Below are positions 44,676 to 52,392 of a DNA stretch of 64,000 nt, one piece after another. The notes beneath the pieces were generated by a model. The model made no database searches. It had not been told where the DNA came from and saw nothing but the letters and a program-made list of their open reading frames with translations. The number at the start of each line of letters is the position of its first letter. Within the stretch, counting starts at the first letter, position 1. The stretch comes from an uncultured Ruminococcus sp. (GTDB lineage: Bacteria > Bacillota > Clostridia > Oscillospirales > Ruminococcaceae). The stretch lies in contig CACWPL010000003.1 in the NCBI GenBank assembly GCA_902762785.1, positions 49,142 to 113,141 on the forward strand, given 5' to 3'. Made by a program: the position numbers and the translations under genes.

Positions 44676-45623
44676 TCACAGGCACGTTCCCAAAAGCTCC
44701 ACCGCACGGCGCTTCTGCTCCATCTGCGGATGGACATACAGATCCAGCGTGATCCCGACCGAGGCATGTCCCAGCAGCTCGCTGACCGTCTTGTGATCGG
44801 CGCCGCTTTCGATCAGGCGCGTCGCGAAGGTGTGGCGCAGTGCGTGGAACCGGACGTGCTCGATTCCGAGCCGCTGGAGGAGACGCCCGAAATAGTCCCG
44901 ATATGTCCGCGGCTCCGTGGGCGTTCTCTTTCCCGTGAGGACATAGATCTCCGGGTCGCCCGGATCCATCCGCCGCAGCAGCGGCAGGAGCAGCGTGGAG
45001 AGCGGCACCGTCCGCGCGGAGGTGCGGGTCTTGGGCGTGGTCATGAGGAGCGCGGTGGAGCCGCCGTCCTCGCCGCGCCGGTAGATGCGCTGGATCGTGT
45101 GGCGGACGGTCAGCGTCCGTCCCGCAAGGTCGATGTCGCCCCAGCGCAGGGCGCATAGCTCGCCGATCCGCAGTCCCGTGTGCAGCGCCAGCGCGATCCC
45201 GAGCGTCTTCGGTGACAGCTCCAGATAGACGTGCTGCGTCAGGAGCGCCTGCTCCTCGCTCGTGAGCACGCGCAGCGCCGTCACCTCCTCCGCCGGGGGA
45301 TAGCGGATGTCCATGACCGTGTGGACGGTATAGCCCGCCTTGGCCGCGTCCCGGAGCATCAGCTTGAGGATCCCGACCAGACGCCGCACCGTCCGCTCCC
45401 CCAGACCACCGCGCCCGTCCGCGCGTCCCTCCCGCAGCCAGTGCAGCGCCGTCTCCTGCACGACTGCCTCGGTGATGTCCGCGAGCGGCACATCGCCCAG
45501 CGCGGGCAGGATCTGCATGGCCGCCGCCTCCCGGTAGCCCTGCATGGTCGATTCCTTGACGAGGCCCTCCCGCTTGCCGAGCCAGATCGTCACCCATGTG
45601 TTCAGTTCCATCGTTTGCATCAT
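44676..45623 (-). CDS. Tyrosine recombinase/integrase
   Basis: 315 residues. A SAM-like N-terminal core-binding domain (about 1-95) leads to a catalytic domain with the first Arg in HTGLRIGELCALRW, HALRHTFATRL, and the HxxR/nucleophile region LGHASVGITLDLYVHP. All residues of the R-K-H-R-H-Y set appear present. There is no extra N-terminal arm-binding domain, unlike Tn916-type integrases. ATG 45623 follows AAAGGAAG. It ends 36 bases before the leftward pilin and may be cotranscribed with it. No excisionase or other mobility gene is near. Confidence 0.9.
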   Translation of the reverse strand: MMQTMELNTWVTIWLGKREGLVKESTMQGYREAAAMQILPALGDVPLADITEAVVQETALHWLREGRADGRGGLGERTVRRLVGILKLMLRDAAKAGYTVHTVMDIRYPPAEEVTALRVLTSEEQALLTQHVYLELSPKTLGIALALHTGLRIGELCALRWGDIDLAGRTLTVRHTIQRIYRRGEDGGSTALLMTTPKTRTSARTVPLSTLLLPLLRRMDPGDPEIYVLTGKRTPTEPRTYRDYFGRLLQRLGIEHVRFHALRHTFATRLIESGADHKTVSELLGHASVGITLDLYVHPQMEQKRRAVELLGTCL

Positions 45624-45664
45624 AAGCACTTCCTTTCATGATCTTGATCCCTTTCGGGGTCATC

Positions 45665-45694
45665 ATCATACCATACATGCTCCCTTGACCGCAA
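45665..45694 (-). promoter_or_regulatory. Promoter of the recombinase gene
   Basis: On the minus strand: TTGCGG (plus 45689-45694), 18-bp spacer, TATGAT (plus 45665-45670) with TGG before it. Moderate match. Confidence 0.55.
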
Positions 45695-45949
45695 GGATAA
45701 GGAGGGTCCCGCCCCGCCGGATGCCCGCCCGTGGGCGGATCCTACAGTTTGGAATTATGTACAAACTATTACCACAAAGTAAAGAGAAACTGTGATGCCG
45801 CACAGGGCGATCTGCCCTAAAATCGGAGTGGAAATTTGGCAAAACACACGCAGCCATGTGCATTTTGACGAAAAAGCCGATTTCTAAAACGATTTAGACC
45901 CCGTTTTCGTAAAATCTCGTTCACAATTATTTTTTTTTTTAGAAAAGTA

Positions 45950-45978
45950 TTGACAAAAGATTTGTAATATGCTATACT
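45950..45978 (+). promoter_or_regulatory. Strong promoter of the rightward pilin
   Basis: TTGACA (45950-45955), 17-bp spacer, TATACT (45973-45978) preceded by TGC. Eleven T residues (45930-45940) lie just upstream and could act as an UP element. The rest of the 45695-45949 gap is AT-rich with no gene. Confidence 0.85.
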
Positions 45979-46074
45979 GTGATTGTAAGGAAAACACCGG
46001 CACGGTAAACACCGCGGTGCGATCCACAAAGAGAGGGAATGGGAGACACAAGTACCTATCCCAAAACACACTTA

Positions 46075-46151
46075 TCTATATTTTATAAGGAGGTTTTCGC
46101 TATGAAAACAAGAAAGACCGCCAAGGGCTTCACGCTGGTAGAGCTGATCGT
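46075..46151 (+). repeat. Right arm of the 77-bp perfect inverted repeat
   Basis: It begins 27 bases before the ATG of the rightward pilin and is the exact reverse complement of 44590-44666. Confidence 0.9.
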
Positions 46152-46608
46152 TGTTATCGCGATCATCGGCGTTCTGGCCGCCATCCTCGTTCCGTCCATG
46201 CTGGGCTATGTTAAGAAGTCCAAGGTATCCTCGATGAACGCGAACGCCAAGTCCCTGTTCGACGCTGCTGCGACCGCCATCGTGGAGATCGACTCCGAGG
46301 GTCACACCATCAGCGGTGACACAAACGGCGATATCGACGCTAAGACCGATGATACCGCGCACTTCAAGACCAAGGTCGCTCAGTTCTTCGCCGACATCCA
46401 GCAGCTCACCGTTGCCAAGGTCCGCGTGAAGGACATGGCCGTTGTTGCCGCTGTTTGCGGTGACGCTAACTACGGCGGCGGCTACCCGGTCGCTGCGACT
46501 GTTGAGAACTATGCTACCTTCAAGGCTGGCGACGCTGCCGCTCTGACCGCTGCCGCTCGTCCGGCTACCAACAACAACCAGCAGCAGAACCAGCAGGCGA
46601 ATCCGTAA
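46102..46608 (+). CDS. Type IV pilin-like protein with Asn/Gln-rich tail
   Basis: 168 residues. Same leader and N-terminal helix as the pilin at 44172 (MKTRKTAKG, FTLVELIVVIAIIG). The C-terminal domain differs and ends in a low-complexity tail (PATNNNQQQNQQANP) absent from the other two. ATG 46102 follows ATAAGGAGG; a longer upstream frame lacks a ribosome binding site. It has a consensus promoter, optimal codons and its own terminator, so it is probably the pilin expressed in the orientation seen here. No pilus ATPase, platform protein or prepilin peptidase is in the window. Confidence 0.9.
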   Translation: MKTRKTAKGFTLVELIVVIAIIGVLAAILVPSMLGYVKKSKVSSMNANAKSLFDAAATAIVEIDSEGHTISGDTNGDIDAKTDDTAHFKTKVAQFFADIQQLTVAKVRVKDMAVVAAVCGDANYGGGYPVAATVENYATFKAGDAAALTAAARPATNNNQQQNQQANP

Positions 46609-46647
46609 GGCATCTGCCCACACACAGCATCTCAAAGCACATCCCAT

Positions 46648-46684
46648 CGCGTCCGCCCTGCCCGGGGCGGGCGCGGTGTTTTTT
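46648..46684 (+). terminator. Intrinsic terminator after the rightward pilin
   Basis: A GC-rich, slightly imperfect stem (about 46648-46660 with 46665-46677) is followed by six T residues. Confidence 0.75.
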
Positions 46685-46749
46685 CTATATATATAGTATA
46701 CCACGCCCTAGTCTATGACCGTATCTCTCGAAAGCTCGCCATACATCGC

Positions 46750-46778
46750 AAAAAGCCCCCGCACGCACGCGGGGGCTC
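46750..46778 (-). terminator. Intrinsic terminator of the aldose epimerase gene
   Basis: A perfect 9-bp stem (46755-46763 with 46770-46778) is followed leftward by five T residues. Confidence 0.85.
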
Positions 46779-46795
46779 TGTGTTTGGGGGCGCGG

Positions 46796-47824
46796 TCAGT
46801 CCTCCTTGACGAAGAAGCGCTGACGGAAGGTGATCTCCTGCTCCGGGGCGAGCTCCTGGTAGCCGGTCATGGCCGGGGGCAGCTCCAGATCAGGCGCGTC
46901 GATCATGGCGCTCATCGGCTCCGGGCAGAAATAGCCGTTGTAGCCCTTGTCGTTCCAGAAGATCCAGAACTTGTAGTTCTCGCTGATCTCGTAGGCGATG
47001 GTCTTGCCGCTGGCGGTGTCCTCGCAGAGGATGCCGTAGAACGGCTCGCCCTTGATGTCGAGGTGCTCGGCGAAATACATCTCGTTGTCGATGTTCCGCA
47101 GCACAGGGCAGCGGCTGCCGGAGCGGTACTCGAGATCGTGGATGTCAAGATCCGCAAAGCCCTCGTTCACGCCCGAGACAGCGGGCAGGCAGCGGTCGTT
47201 CAGCAGGCAGCGGCGGCCGACCGGCGCCTGGATGCGCTCGTCAGCCTCGCGGGCGCCGTCCACGAAGGGGGAATTGATGGTCGTGTGGGTCGCCACGCTG
47301 ATCGGCATCTGCTTGTCGGAGAGGTTCGTCAGGGTGAACTCGTACTCGAGGCCCTGCGCGGAGACCGTGAAGCGATAGGTCGCGCGGAACGGGATCGGCA
47401 GATACTTGAAGAACGGGTCGTTCTCATTATAGACATACTCCGTCAGGCACCATGCGCAGTTCGCATCGGCACCGTGCTCGATGACCTCGTGGCGGCGCTT
47501 GTGGAGGAAGCCGTGGATGTGATTGTTATAGGGCGCCTTCTCGTTCACCGGCAGATGGTAGACGGCATCGGACGTGCGGAGCACGCCGTCGGCGAAGCGG
47601 TTCGGCAGGTAGAGGGTCGGGAGGCCCCATACCTCGGCGGACTTGATGAGCGTCTCATAGGTATTGTCCGGCGAGAAGCGGAAGAACTCCACCCCGTCGC
47701 GCTCGCTGCGGAAACGGATGACATTGGAACCGAGATCCGGGGCGATCAGCGCCGTATACCCGCCCGCATCGAGGCGGACGCAGGGCATGTTCCCCCACTG
47801 CATCATCTGGCTTGCGTTTTTCAT
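46796..47824 (-). CDS. Aldose 1-epimerase-like protein
   Basis: 342 residues of the galactose mutarotase superfamily. The catalytic-type histidines lie in NNHIHGFLH and SVATHTTINSPF, and a C-terminal acidic region with PEPMSAMIDAPD supplies the likely base. It should interconvert alpha and beta forms of an aldose or act on a related sugar; exact substrate unknown. ATG 47824 follows AGGAGGAGA; the longer upstream frame was rejected. It is monocistronic with its own promoter and terminator. Confidence 0.87.
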   Translation of the reverse strand: MKNASQMMQWGNMPCVRLDAGGYTALIAPDLGSNVIRFRSERDGVEFFRFSPDNTYETLIKSAEVWGLPTLYLPNRFADGVLRTSDAVYHLPVNEKAPYNNHIHGFLHKRRHEVIEHGADANCAWCLTEYVYNENDPFFKYLPIPFRATYRFTVSAQGLEYEFTLTNLSDKQMPISVATHTTINSPFVDGAREADERIQAPVGRRCLLNDRCLPAVSGVNEGFADLDIHDLEYRSGSRCPVLRNIDNEMYFAEHLDIKGEPFYGILCEDTASGKTIAYEISENYKFWIFWNDKGYNGYFCPEPMSAMIDAPDLELPPAMTGYQELAPEQEITFRQRFFVKED

Positions 47825-47880
47825 AAGATCAGTCTCCTCCTTTGTGCTTGTCCGCCCATGGCGGGACATCATTACTCTTT

Positions 47881-47909
47881 ATTATATCATGATCGGACGC
47901 GAGAGTCCA
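47881..47909 (-). promoter_or_regulatory. Promoter of the aldose epimerase gene
   Basis: On the minus strand: TGGACT (plus 47904-47909), 17-bp spacer, perfect TATAAT (plus 47881-47886) with TGA before it. Confidence 0.7.
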
Positions 47910-48030
47910 GCTTTCCCGGCAGATCTCCCCGATCTGCACAGATACCGCCTATCTCATTTGTGCAAGGTCACGAAGTTCCGGGCGTGGTCAAAAAAGGATC
48001 CGGCGATATAAGAAAAATCATGGAATCCCC

Positions 48031-48059
48031 TTGCAAAAACGGCGGCGGCATGGTATAAT
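48031..48059 (+). promoter_or_regulatory. Promoter of the YfhO-like gene
   Basis: TTGCAA (48031-48036), 17-bp spacer, perfect TATAAT (48054-48059) with TGG before it. The leader contains a GTTTCCC/GGGAAAC hairpin. Confidence 0.78.
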
Positions 48060-48141
48060 ATATAGTATCTGCGGACTTTCCGGCGTTTCCCGGGAGGTGC
48101 GGGAAACGAAATACTATCTATCATGAAAGAGGAGGAACGAC

Positions 48142-51100
48142 ATGGCAAATGCAGCCGCGGCGGCCAAAAAGGCGCCGCCTTCATCCCCATCCAAGGTATC
48201 GGCCGAAGGGATCGGTGCTTTCCTGAAGCAGTGGATCTCCAAGAATCGGTACTACATCATCGCCTTCTTCATCCCGGTGGTGCTGATGTACATCTCCTAC
48301 GCCATCTTCGGGCTCTACCCCTTCGGTGAGCATTCGGTGCTGGCGCTGGACTTCAATGCGCAGTATGTCTACTACTTTGAATCCCTGCGCGACTCCTTCT
48401 GGAGCTTCGACAAGAGCATCTTCTACGACTGGGGGCGCAACCTCTCCGGCGGATTCATGGGCATCATCGGCTACTACCTGGCCAGCCCCTTCACGCTGAT
48501 CGTGATGCTCCTGCCGCGCAAGATGATCCTGACGAGCCTGCTCATCATGATCCTCTGCAAGATCGGCACCGCGAGCGTGACCATGAGCATCTACCTCCAG
48601 CATTCCAAGCGCCTCGCCCCCATGCAGGCCACCGTGTTCAGCGTGCTCTTCTCGATGTGCGCCTACATGGTCATCCAGACGGTAGACCCCATGTGGCTCG
48701 ACGGTCTGGTGTTCCTGCCGCTGATCGCGCTGGGCGTGGAGCATCTGATCGACGACGGCCGCAAGCTCGGCTACATCATCCCGATCGCGCTCATGTTCAT
48801 CGCAAACTTCTACATCGGCTACATGATCGGCATCTTCACCGCGTTCTATTTCCTCTATTACCTGCTCTTCGGCAGCGAGGAGAGCCGCGGCAAGATCATG
48901 AACTATGTCTATATCTGCATCAACTTCGGCATCTCCACGATCGTGGCCGTGATGCTCGCCGCGTGGATGATCCTGCCGGTGTACAACGCGCTCCAGCTCG
49001 GTAAGTTCGACTTCACCGACCCGGACTACAGCTTCGCCGTGCAGTTCGAGCCGATCACCGTGCTCGCACAGCTCCTGATCTCCCAGTACGACTCCGTCAA
49101 TGTCCAGGGCTCCCCGGAGATCTACTGCGGCATCCTCACGGTCGTGCTCCTGCCGATCTTCTTCCTCAACAGCAAGATCCCTGTCCGCCAGAAGCTCGGC
49201 TACGGCTTCCTGCTCTGCGTGATGTTCTTCAGCATGTACATCAAGCCGGTCGATATGTGGTGGCATGGCGGTCAGGTGCCGAACTGGCTCCCCTTCCGCT
49301 ATTCCTTCATCATCTCCTTCATCCTGCTCTCCATGGCGGCCGTCGCCTTCAAGCATCTCGACGGCATCAAGCCCTCCTACCTGGGCGGCATCTTCTTCGG
49401 CATCCTCGCCACCGTCCTCTACATCCATTCCCAGGGCTATGAGCATCTGGACATCATGAGCAGCATCTGGCTCTCCATCGGCCTGTCTGCCGCCTATCTC
49501 ATGATCCTCTACGCCGCCACGAACAAGAACATCGCCGGCAAGACCCTCCCGCTCGTGCTGCTGTGCGTCATCGCCGGTGAGCTGGTCTTCAACAATGTCC
49601 GCAGCATGAAGGCCCTCGACAAGGAGGTCGCCTATTCGACCCGTGCCTCCTATGAGGTGTTCATGGAGTCCGGCCGTGAGGCCGTCAAGCGGATGGAGGA
49701 GCGTGACCCCGGTCTCTACCGCTCCGAGAAGACCTTCACCCGCTGCATCAACGACAACGAGGGGTGGGGCCTCAAGGGCCTGACCCACTCCAGCTCCGTC
49801 ATGAACGCCAAGATCCTGACCTTCCTGGAGACCCTCGGCTACAACTCCCGCAGCTACTACACCCGCTACGAGGGCACGACCGAGCTGGGCGACTCGCTCC
49901 TCGGCATCAAGTACGTCATCGACCGCGGCCCGACGACCCGTCCGCTGCTGCATGACGCCTACACGCAGGTCGACAGCTACACCTACACCGACCGCGATGA
50001 CCTCGACGCCAACGGGCAGCCCCGCGAGAAGTACCTCAACACCTACGAGAACCCCAATGCGCTCCCCATCGCCTACATGGTCGATGACGACCTGCTGCGC
50101 ATCGACCACCTCGGCAACGATAACCCCTTCAACAGCCAGAACGTCCTCCTGAGCTCCATGCTCGGCAAGACCGTCTTCGATGAGGCCGGCAACATCGCGG
50201 GCAATGCACAGTATTACACGCGCATCGACGTCGGCGAGCCCGTCCTCGGCGCCGTCACCCTCGACTCCTATAACGGACAGGCCTGCTACCGCCGTCAGGA
50301 GGGCGGCGACCCCACCGTCGACTACCGCTTCACCGCCGACAGCGACCGCGAGGTGTTCTGCTACCTCAAGACCGAGAACGAGCAGGCCGTCAACCTCTGG
50401 CTCGGTACCCGCGAGAGCGAGGACACGGACTACGCCTTCAAGGGCTACGGCCAGTATTTCGAGACCCACAACTACTCCATCATCTCCCTCGGCAAGTTCC
50501 AGCCGGGCACGCAGGTCTGCCTGCGTCTGACCGTCCTCGAGAAGGACAACGCCACCATCATCAAGGAGCCGTTCTTCTACTACTTCGACCGTGATGCCTT
50601 CCAGGCCGACATCGACCAGCTCAAGGCGAGCGGCCAGATGGAGATCACCAAGTACACCGACCGCTACATCAAGGGCACCGTCAATGCCAGCGACGGCCAG
50701 ATCCTCTTCACCTCCATCCCCTATGAGCCGGGCTGGACGGTCAAGGTGGACGGCCACCGCGTCGACACCATGGAGTGCCTCAAGGCCATGATCTATGTAC
50801 CGCTCACGGCCGGCACGCACACGGTCGTCCTGTCGTACACGCCGCCGGGATTCGTCCTGGGCGTCATCCTGATGATCTTAGGCGTCGGCATGCTCGTGCT
50901 GTTCTACATGTATGACAAGAAGAACAACCCCGTGCTGCTCGCCCGCGCCAATGCCCGCGCTGCCGAGGAGAAGGCAGCGAAGAAGGCCGCCAAGTCTGCC
51001 AAGAAGGACGCCAAGCCCGCCGCACCTGCGGTGGAGGCGCCCGCCAAGGAGGAGAAGCCTTCCGAGGACGCACCCGCAGAGGAGGCACCCGCAGAGGAGA

Positions 51101-51150
51101 CCCCCGCAGAGGAGACACCTGCGGAGGATGCCTCTGCTGACGAGGCCTGA
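48142..51150 (+). CDS. YfhO-family membrane protein
   Basis: 1002 residues. About a dozen transmembrane helices in the first 480 residues are followed by a large extracytoplasmic domain and a final helix near 915-935 (GFVLGVILMILGVGMLVLF). The N-terminal FFIPVVLMYISYAIFGLYPFG and LALDFNAQYVYYFE match the YfhO family, which includes GT-C-like enzymes implicated in glycosylating lipoteichoic acid. The C-terminus adds a Lys/Ala-rich then Glu/Pro/Ala-repeat tail of about 70 residues, unusual for the family and probably cytoplasmic. GAGGAGG precedes the ATG. Confidence 0.88.
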   Translation: MANAAAAAKKAPPSSPSKVSAEGIGAFLKQWISKNRYYIIAFFIPVVLMYISYAIFGLYPFGEHSVLALDFNAQYVYYFESLRDSFWSFDKSIFYDWGRNLSGGFMGIIGYYLASPFTLIVMLLPRKMILTSLLIMILCKIGTASVTMSIYLQHSKRLAPMQATVFSVLFSMCAYMVIQTVDPMWLDGLVFLPLIALGVEHLIDDGRKLGYIIPIALMFIANFYIGYMIGIFTAFYFLYYLLFGSEESRGKIMNYVYICINFGISTIVAVMLAAWMILPVYNALQLGKFDFTDPDYSFAVQFEPITVLAQLLISQYDSVNVQGSPEIYCGILTVVLLPIFFLNSKIPVRQKLGYGFLLCVMFFSMYIKPVDMWWHGGQVPNWLPFRYSFIISFILLSMAAVAFKHLDGIKPSYLGGIFFGILATVLYIHSQGYEHLDIMSSIWLSIGLSAAYLMILYAATNKNIAGKTLPLVLLCVIAGELVFNNVRSMKALDKEVAYSTRASYEVFMESGREAVKRMEERDPGLYRSEKTFTRCINDNEGWGLKGLTHSSSVMNAKILTFLETLGYNSRSYYTRYEGTTELGDSLLGIKYVIDRGPTTRPLLHDAYTQVDSYTYTDRDDLDANGQPREKYLNTYENPNALPIAYMVDDDLLRIDHLGNDNPFNSQNVLLSSMLGKTVFDEAGNIAGNAQYYTRIDVGEPVLGAVTLDSYNGQACYRRQEGGDPTVDYRFTADSDREVFCYLKTENEQAVNLWLGTRESEDTDYAFKGYGQYFETHNYSIISLGKFQPGTQVCLRLTVLEKDNATIIKEPFFYYFDRDAFQADIDQLKASGQMEITKYTDRYIKGTVNASDGQILFTSIPYEPGWTVKVDGHRVDTMECLKAMIYVPLTAGTHTVVLSYTPPGFVLGVILMILGVGMLVLFYMYDKKNNPVLLARANARAAEEKAAKKAAKSAKKDAKPAAPAVEAPAKEEKPSEDAPAEEAPAEETPAEETPAEDASADEA
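51070..51129 (+). repeat. Four 15-bp tandem repeats encoding Pro-Ala-Glu-Glu units
   Basis: Units of GCACCCGCAGAGGAG and close variants lie at 51070, 51085, 51100 and 51115. They encode the acidic repeat at the end of the YfhO-like protein and could vary in copy number. Confidence 0.75.
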
Positions 51151-51165
51151 CATTTGGACCCCCGA

Positions 51166-51192
51166 ACGTGCGGTACGACATGTACCGCACGT
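51166..51192 (+). promoter_or_regulatory. Perfect 11-bp hairpin between the YfhO-like gene and thrB
   Basis: ACGTGCGGTAC (51166-51176) pairs with GTACCGCACGT (51182-51192) around a 5-base loop. No T tract follows, so it is more likely an mRNA-stability or processing element, or an operator, than a terminator. No separate thrB promoter was seen. Confidence 0.5.
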
Positions 51193-51248
51193 CGTCGTAT
51201 CACGGAGGAACACCATCCTGCATAGGATGGGATAAGGAGGTAGCCAAC

Positions 51249-52136
51249 ATGATCACTTTGCAGATCCCCGCCACCAGTGCCAACCTCGGCGCCGGCTTCG
51301 ATGCGCTCGGTCTGGCACTGCAATTCTACAACAAGGTCGAGATGGAGGAGAGCGACACCATCGACATCGCCTCCCTCGACGACACGTCCGTGCCGACCGA
51401 CGAGCGCAACCTCATCTACATCTCCGCCAAGGATCTCTATGAGGTATGCGGCCGCAAGCTGCCCGGACTCTTTCTCCGCCAGACGAACACCATCCCCATG
51501 ACGCGCGGCCTCGGCTCGAGCTCGGCGTGCATCGTGGCGGGGCTCATGGGGGCGAACACGCTCCTCGGCTGCCCCCTCGGGACGGACGATCTGGTCGACC
51601 TCGCCGCGCAGATCGAGGGGCACCCGGACAACATCGCCCCCGCCCTCCTCGGCGGCATCGTCACCGCGGTCTTCGACGGGCGCCGCGTCCATTGGGTCAA
51701 GCAGGAGGTCTACACGAAGCTGCGGTTCGTCGCACTGATCCCGGACTTCGAGCTGCCGACCGAGAAGGCACGCGCCTGCCTTCCGCAGACCGTCTCCCTC
51801 AAGGACGCGGTCTATGACCTGTCGCGCGCGGCACTGTTCTCGGCATCGCTGCTGACGGGCAAGTTCGAGAACCTGCGCACGGCCGTCCACGACAAGCTCC
51901 ACCAGCCCTACCGCATGGCGCTGATCCCGCACGCGCGGGAGGTCTTCGACATCGCCTATGCCCATGGTGCCTATGCCGCCTACATCTCCGGCGCCGGCCC
52001 CACCGTCATGGCCATCGCGGACGAGGAGAACGAGTTCTTCGCCGGGAAGATGCGCTTCTCCCTCGACAATGCCGGCCTCCATGGCTGGCAGGTCCATGAC
52101 CTGAAGATCGACAACCAGGGCTGCATCCTCCTTTGA
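51249..52136 (+). CDS. thrB: Homoserine kinase
   Basis: 295 residues of the GHMP kinase family. The N-terminal IPATSANLGAGFDALGLAL is typical of ThrB, the ATP loop is PMTRGLGSSSACIVAGL, and the C-terminal motif is AYISGAGPTVMA. It phosphorylates homoserine in threonine synthesis. ATG 51249 follows ATAAGGAGG; the frame begins earlier, but that part overlaps the hairpin region and has no ribosome binding site. thrA and thrC are not in the window. Confidence 0.95.
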   Translation: MITLQIPATSANLGAGFDALGLALQFYNKVEMEESDTIDIASLDDTSVPTDERNLIYISAKDLYEVCGRKLPGLFLRQTNTIPMTRGLGSSSACIVAGLMGANTLLGCPLGTDDLVDLAAQIEGHPDNIAPALLGGIVTAVFDGRRVHWVKQEVYTKLRFVALIPDFELPTEKARACLPQTVSLKDAVYDLSRAALFSASLLTGKFENLRTAVHDKLHQPYRMALIPHAREVFDIAYAHGAYAAYISGAGPTVMAIADEENEFFAGKMRFSLDNAGLHGWQVHDLKIDNQGCILL

Positions 52137-52168
52137 GATGCTCCGCCTTAAGACGCCCATATAAAAGT

Positions 52169-52204
52169 GATGCCCCGAAGCGTTCCAAAGCGCTTCGGGG
52201 CATC
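52169..52204 (+). terminator. Hairpin terminator after thrB
   Basis: A perfect 14-bp stem (52169-52182 with 52191-52204) has a weak T-rich tail. Confidence 0.6.
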
Positions 52205-52292
52205 GTATCATCATCCCTTTGATAGCATCACACCGCCGCTTCGTCAATAGGGACACCTTATCGCGGGGCGGCTTCTTTTTTCCCCAAAGCCC

Positions 52293-52321
52293 TCGACAAT
52301 GTGTGGAGGATATGCTATAAT
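52293..52321 (+). promoter_or_regulatory. Promoter of the DUF4011 helicase gene
   Basis: TCGACA (52293-52298), 17-bp spacer, perfect TATAAT (52316-52321) preceded by TGC. Confidence 0.75.
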
Positions 52322-52392
52322 AAAAGGGAACGGCGGCGGGACGACTCGTTCCCTGCCGCACGATACCCCTTGATAAGGAGCGTGATCCCACG

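Larger units (their letters stand above)
44590..46151. mobile_element. Candidate invertible segment (pilin switch)
   Basis: Perfect 77-bp inverted repeats bracket 44667-46074. The enclosed segment holds a tyrosine recombinase gene and one consensus promoter that now points right, into the pilin at 46102. Inversion would turn that promoter toward the leftward pilins without breaking any reading frame, because the repeats contain the shared start of both genes. That the recombinase acts on these repeats is inference; homologous recombination could also do it. Confidence 0.55.

Noticed and set aside
44676-45623. Integrase as part of a prophage or ICE
   Set aside because: No excisionase, structural, relaxase or att-like direct repeats nearby; flanking pilin inverted repeats offer a better explanation.
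48181-50820. Long antisense frame over the YfhO-like gene
   Set aside because: Shadow frame. The sense protein has clear helices and a good ribosome binding site.
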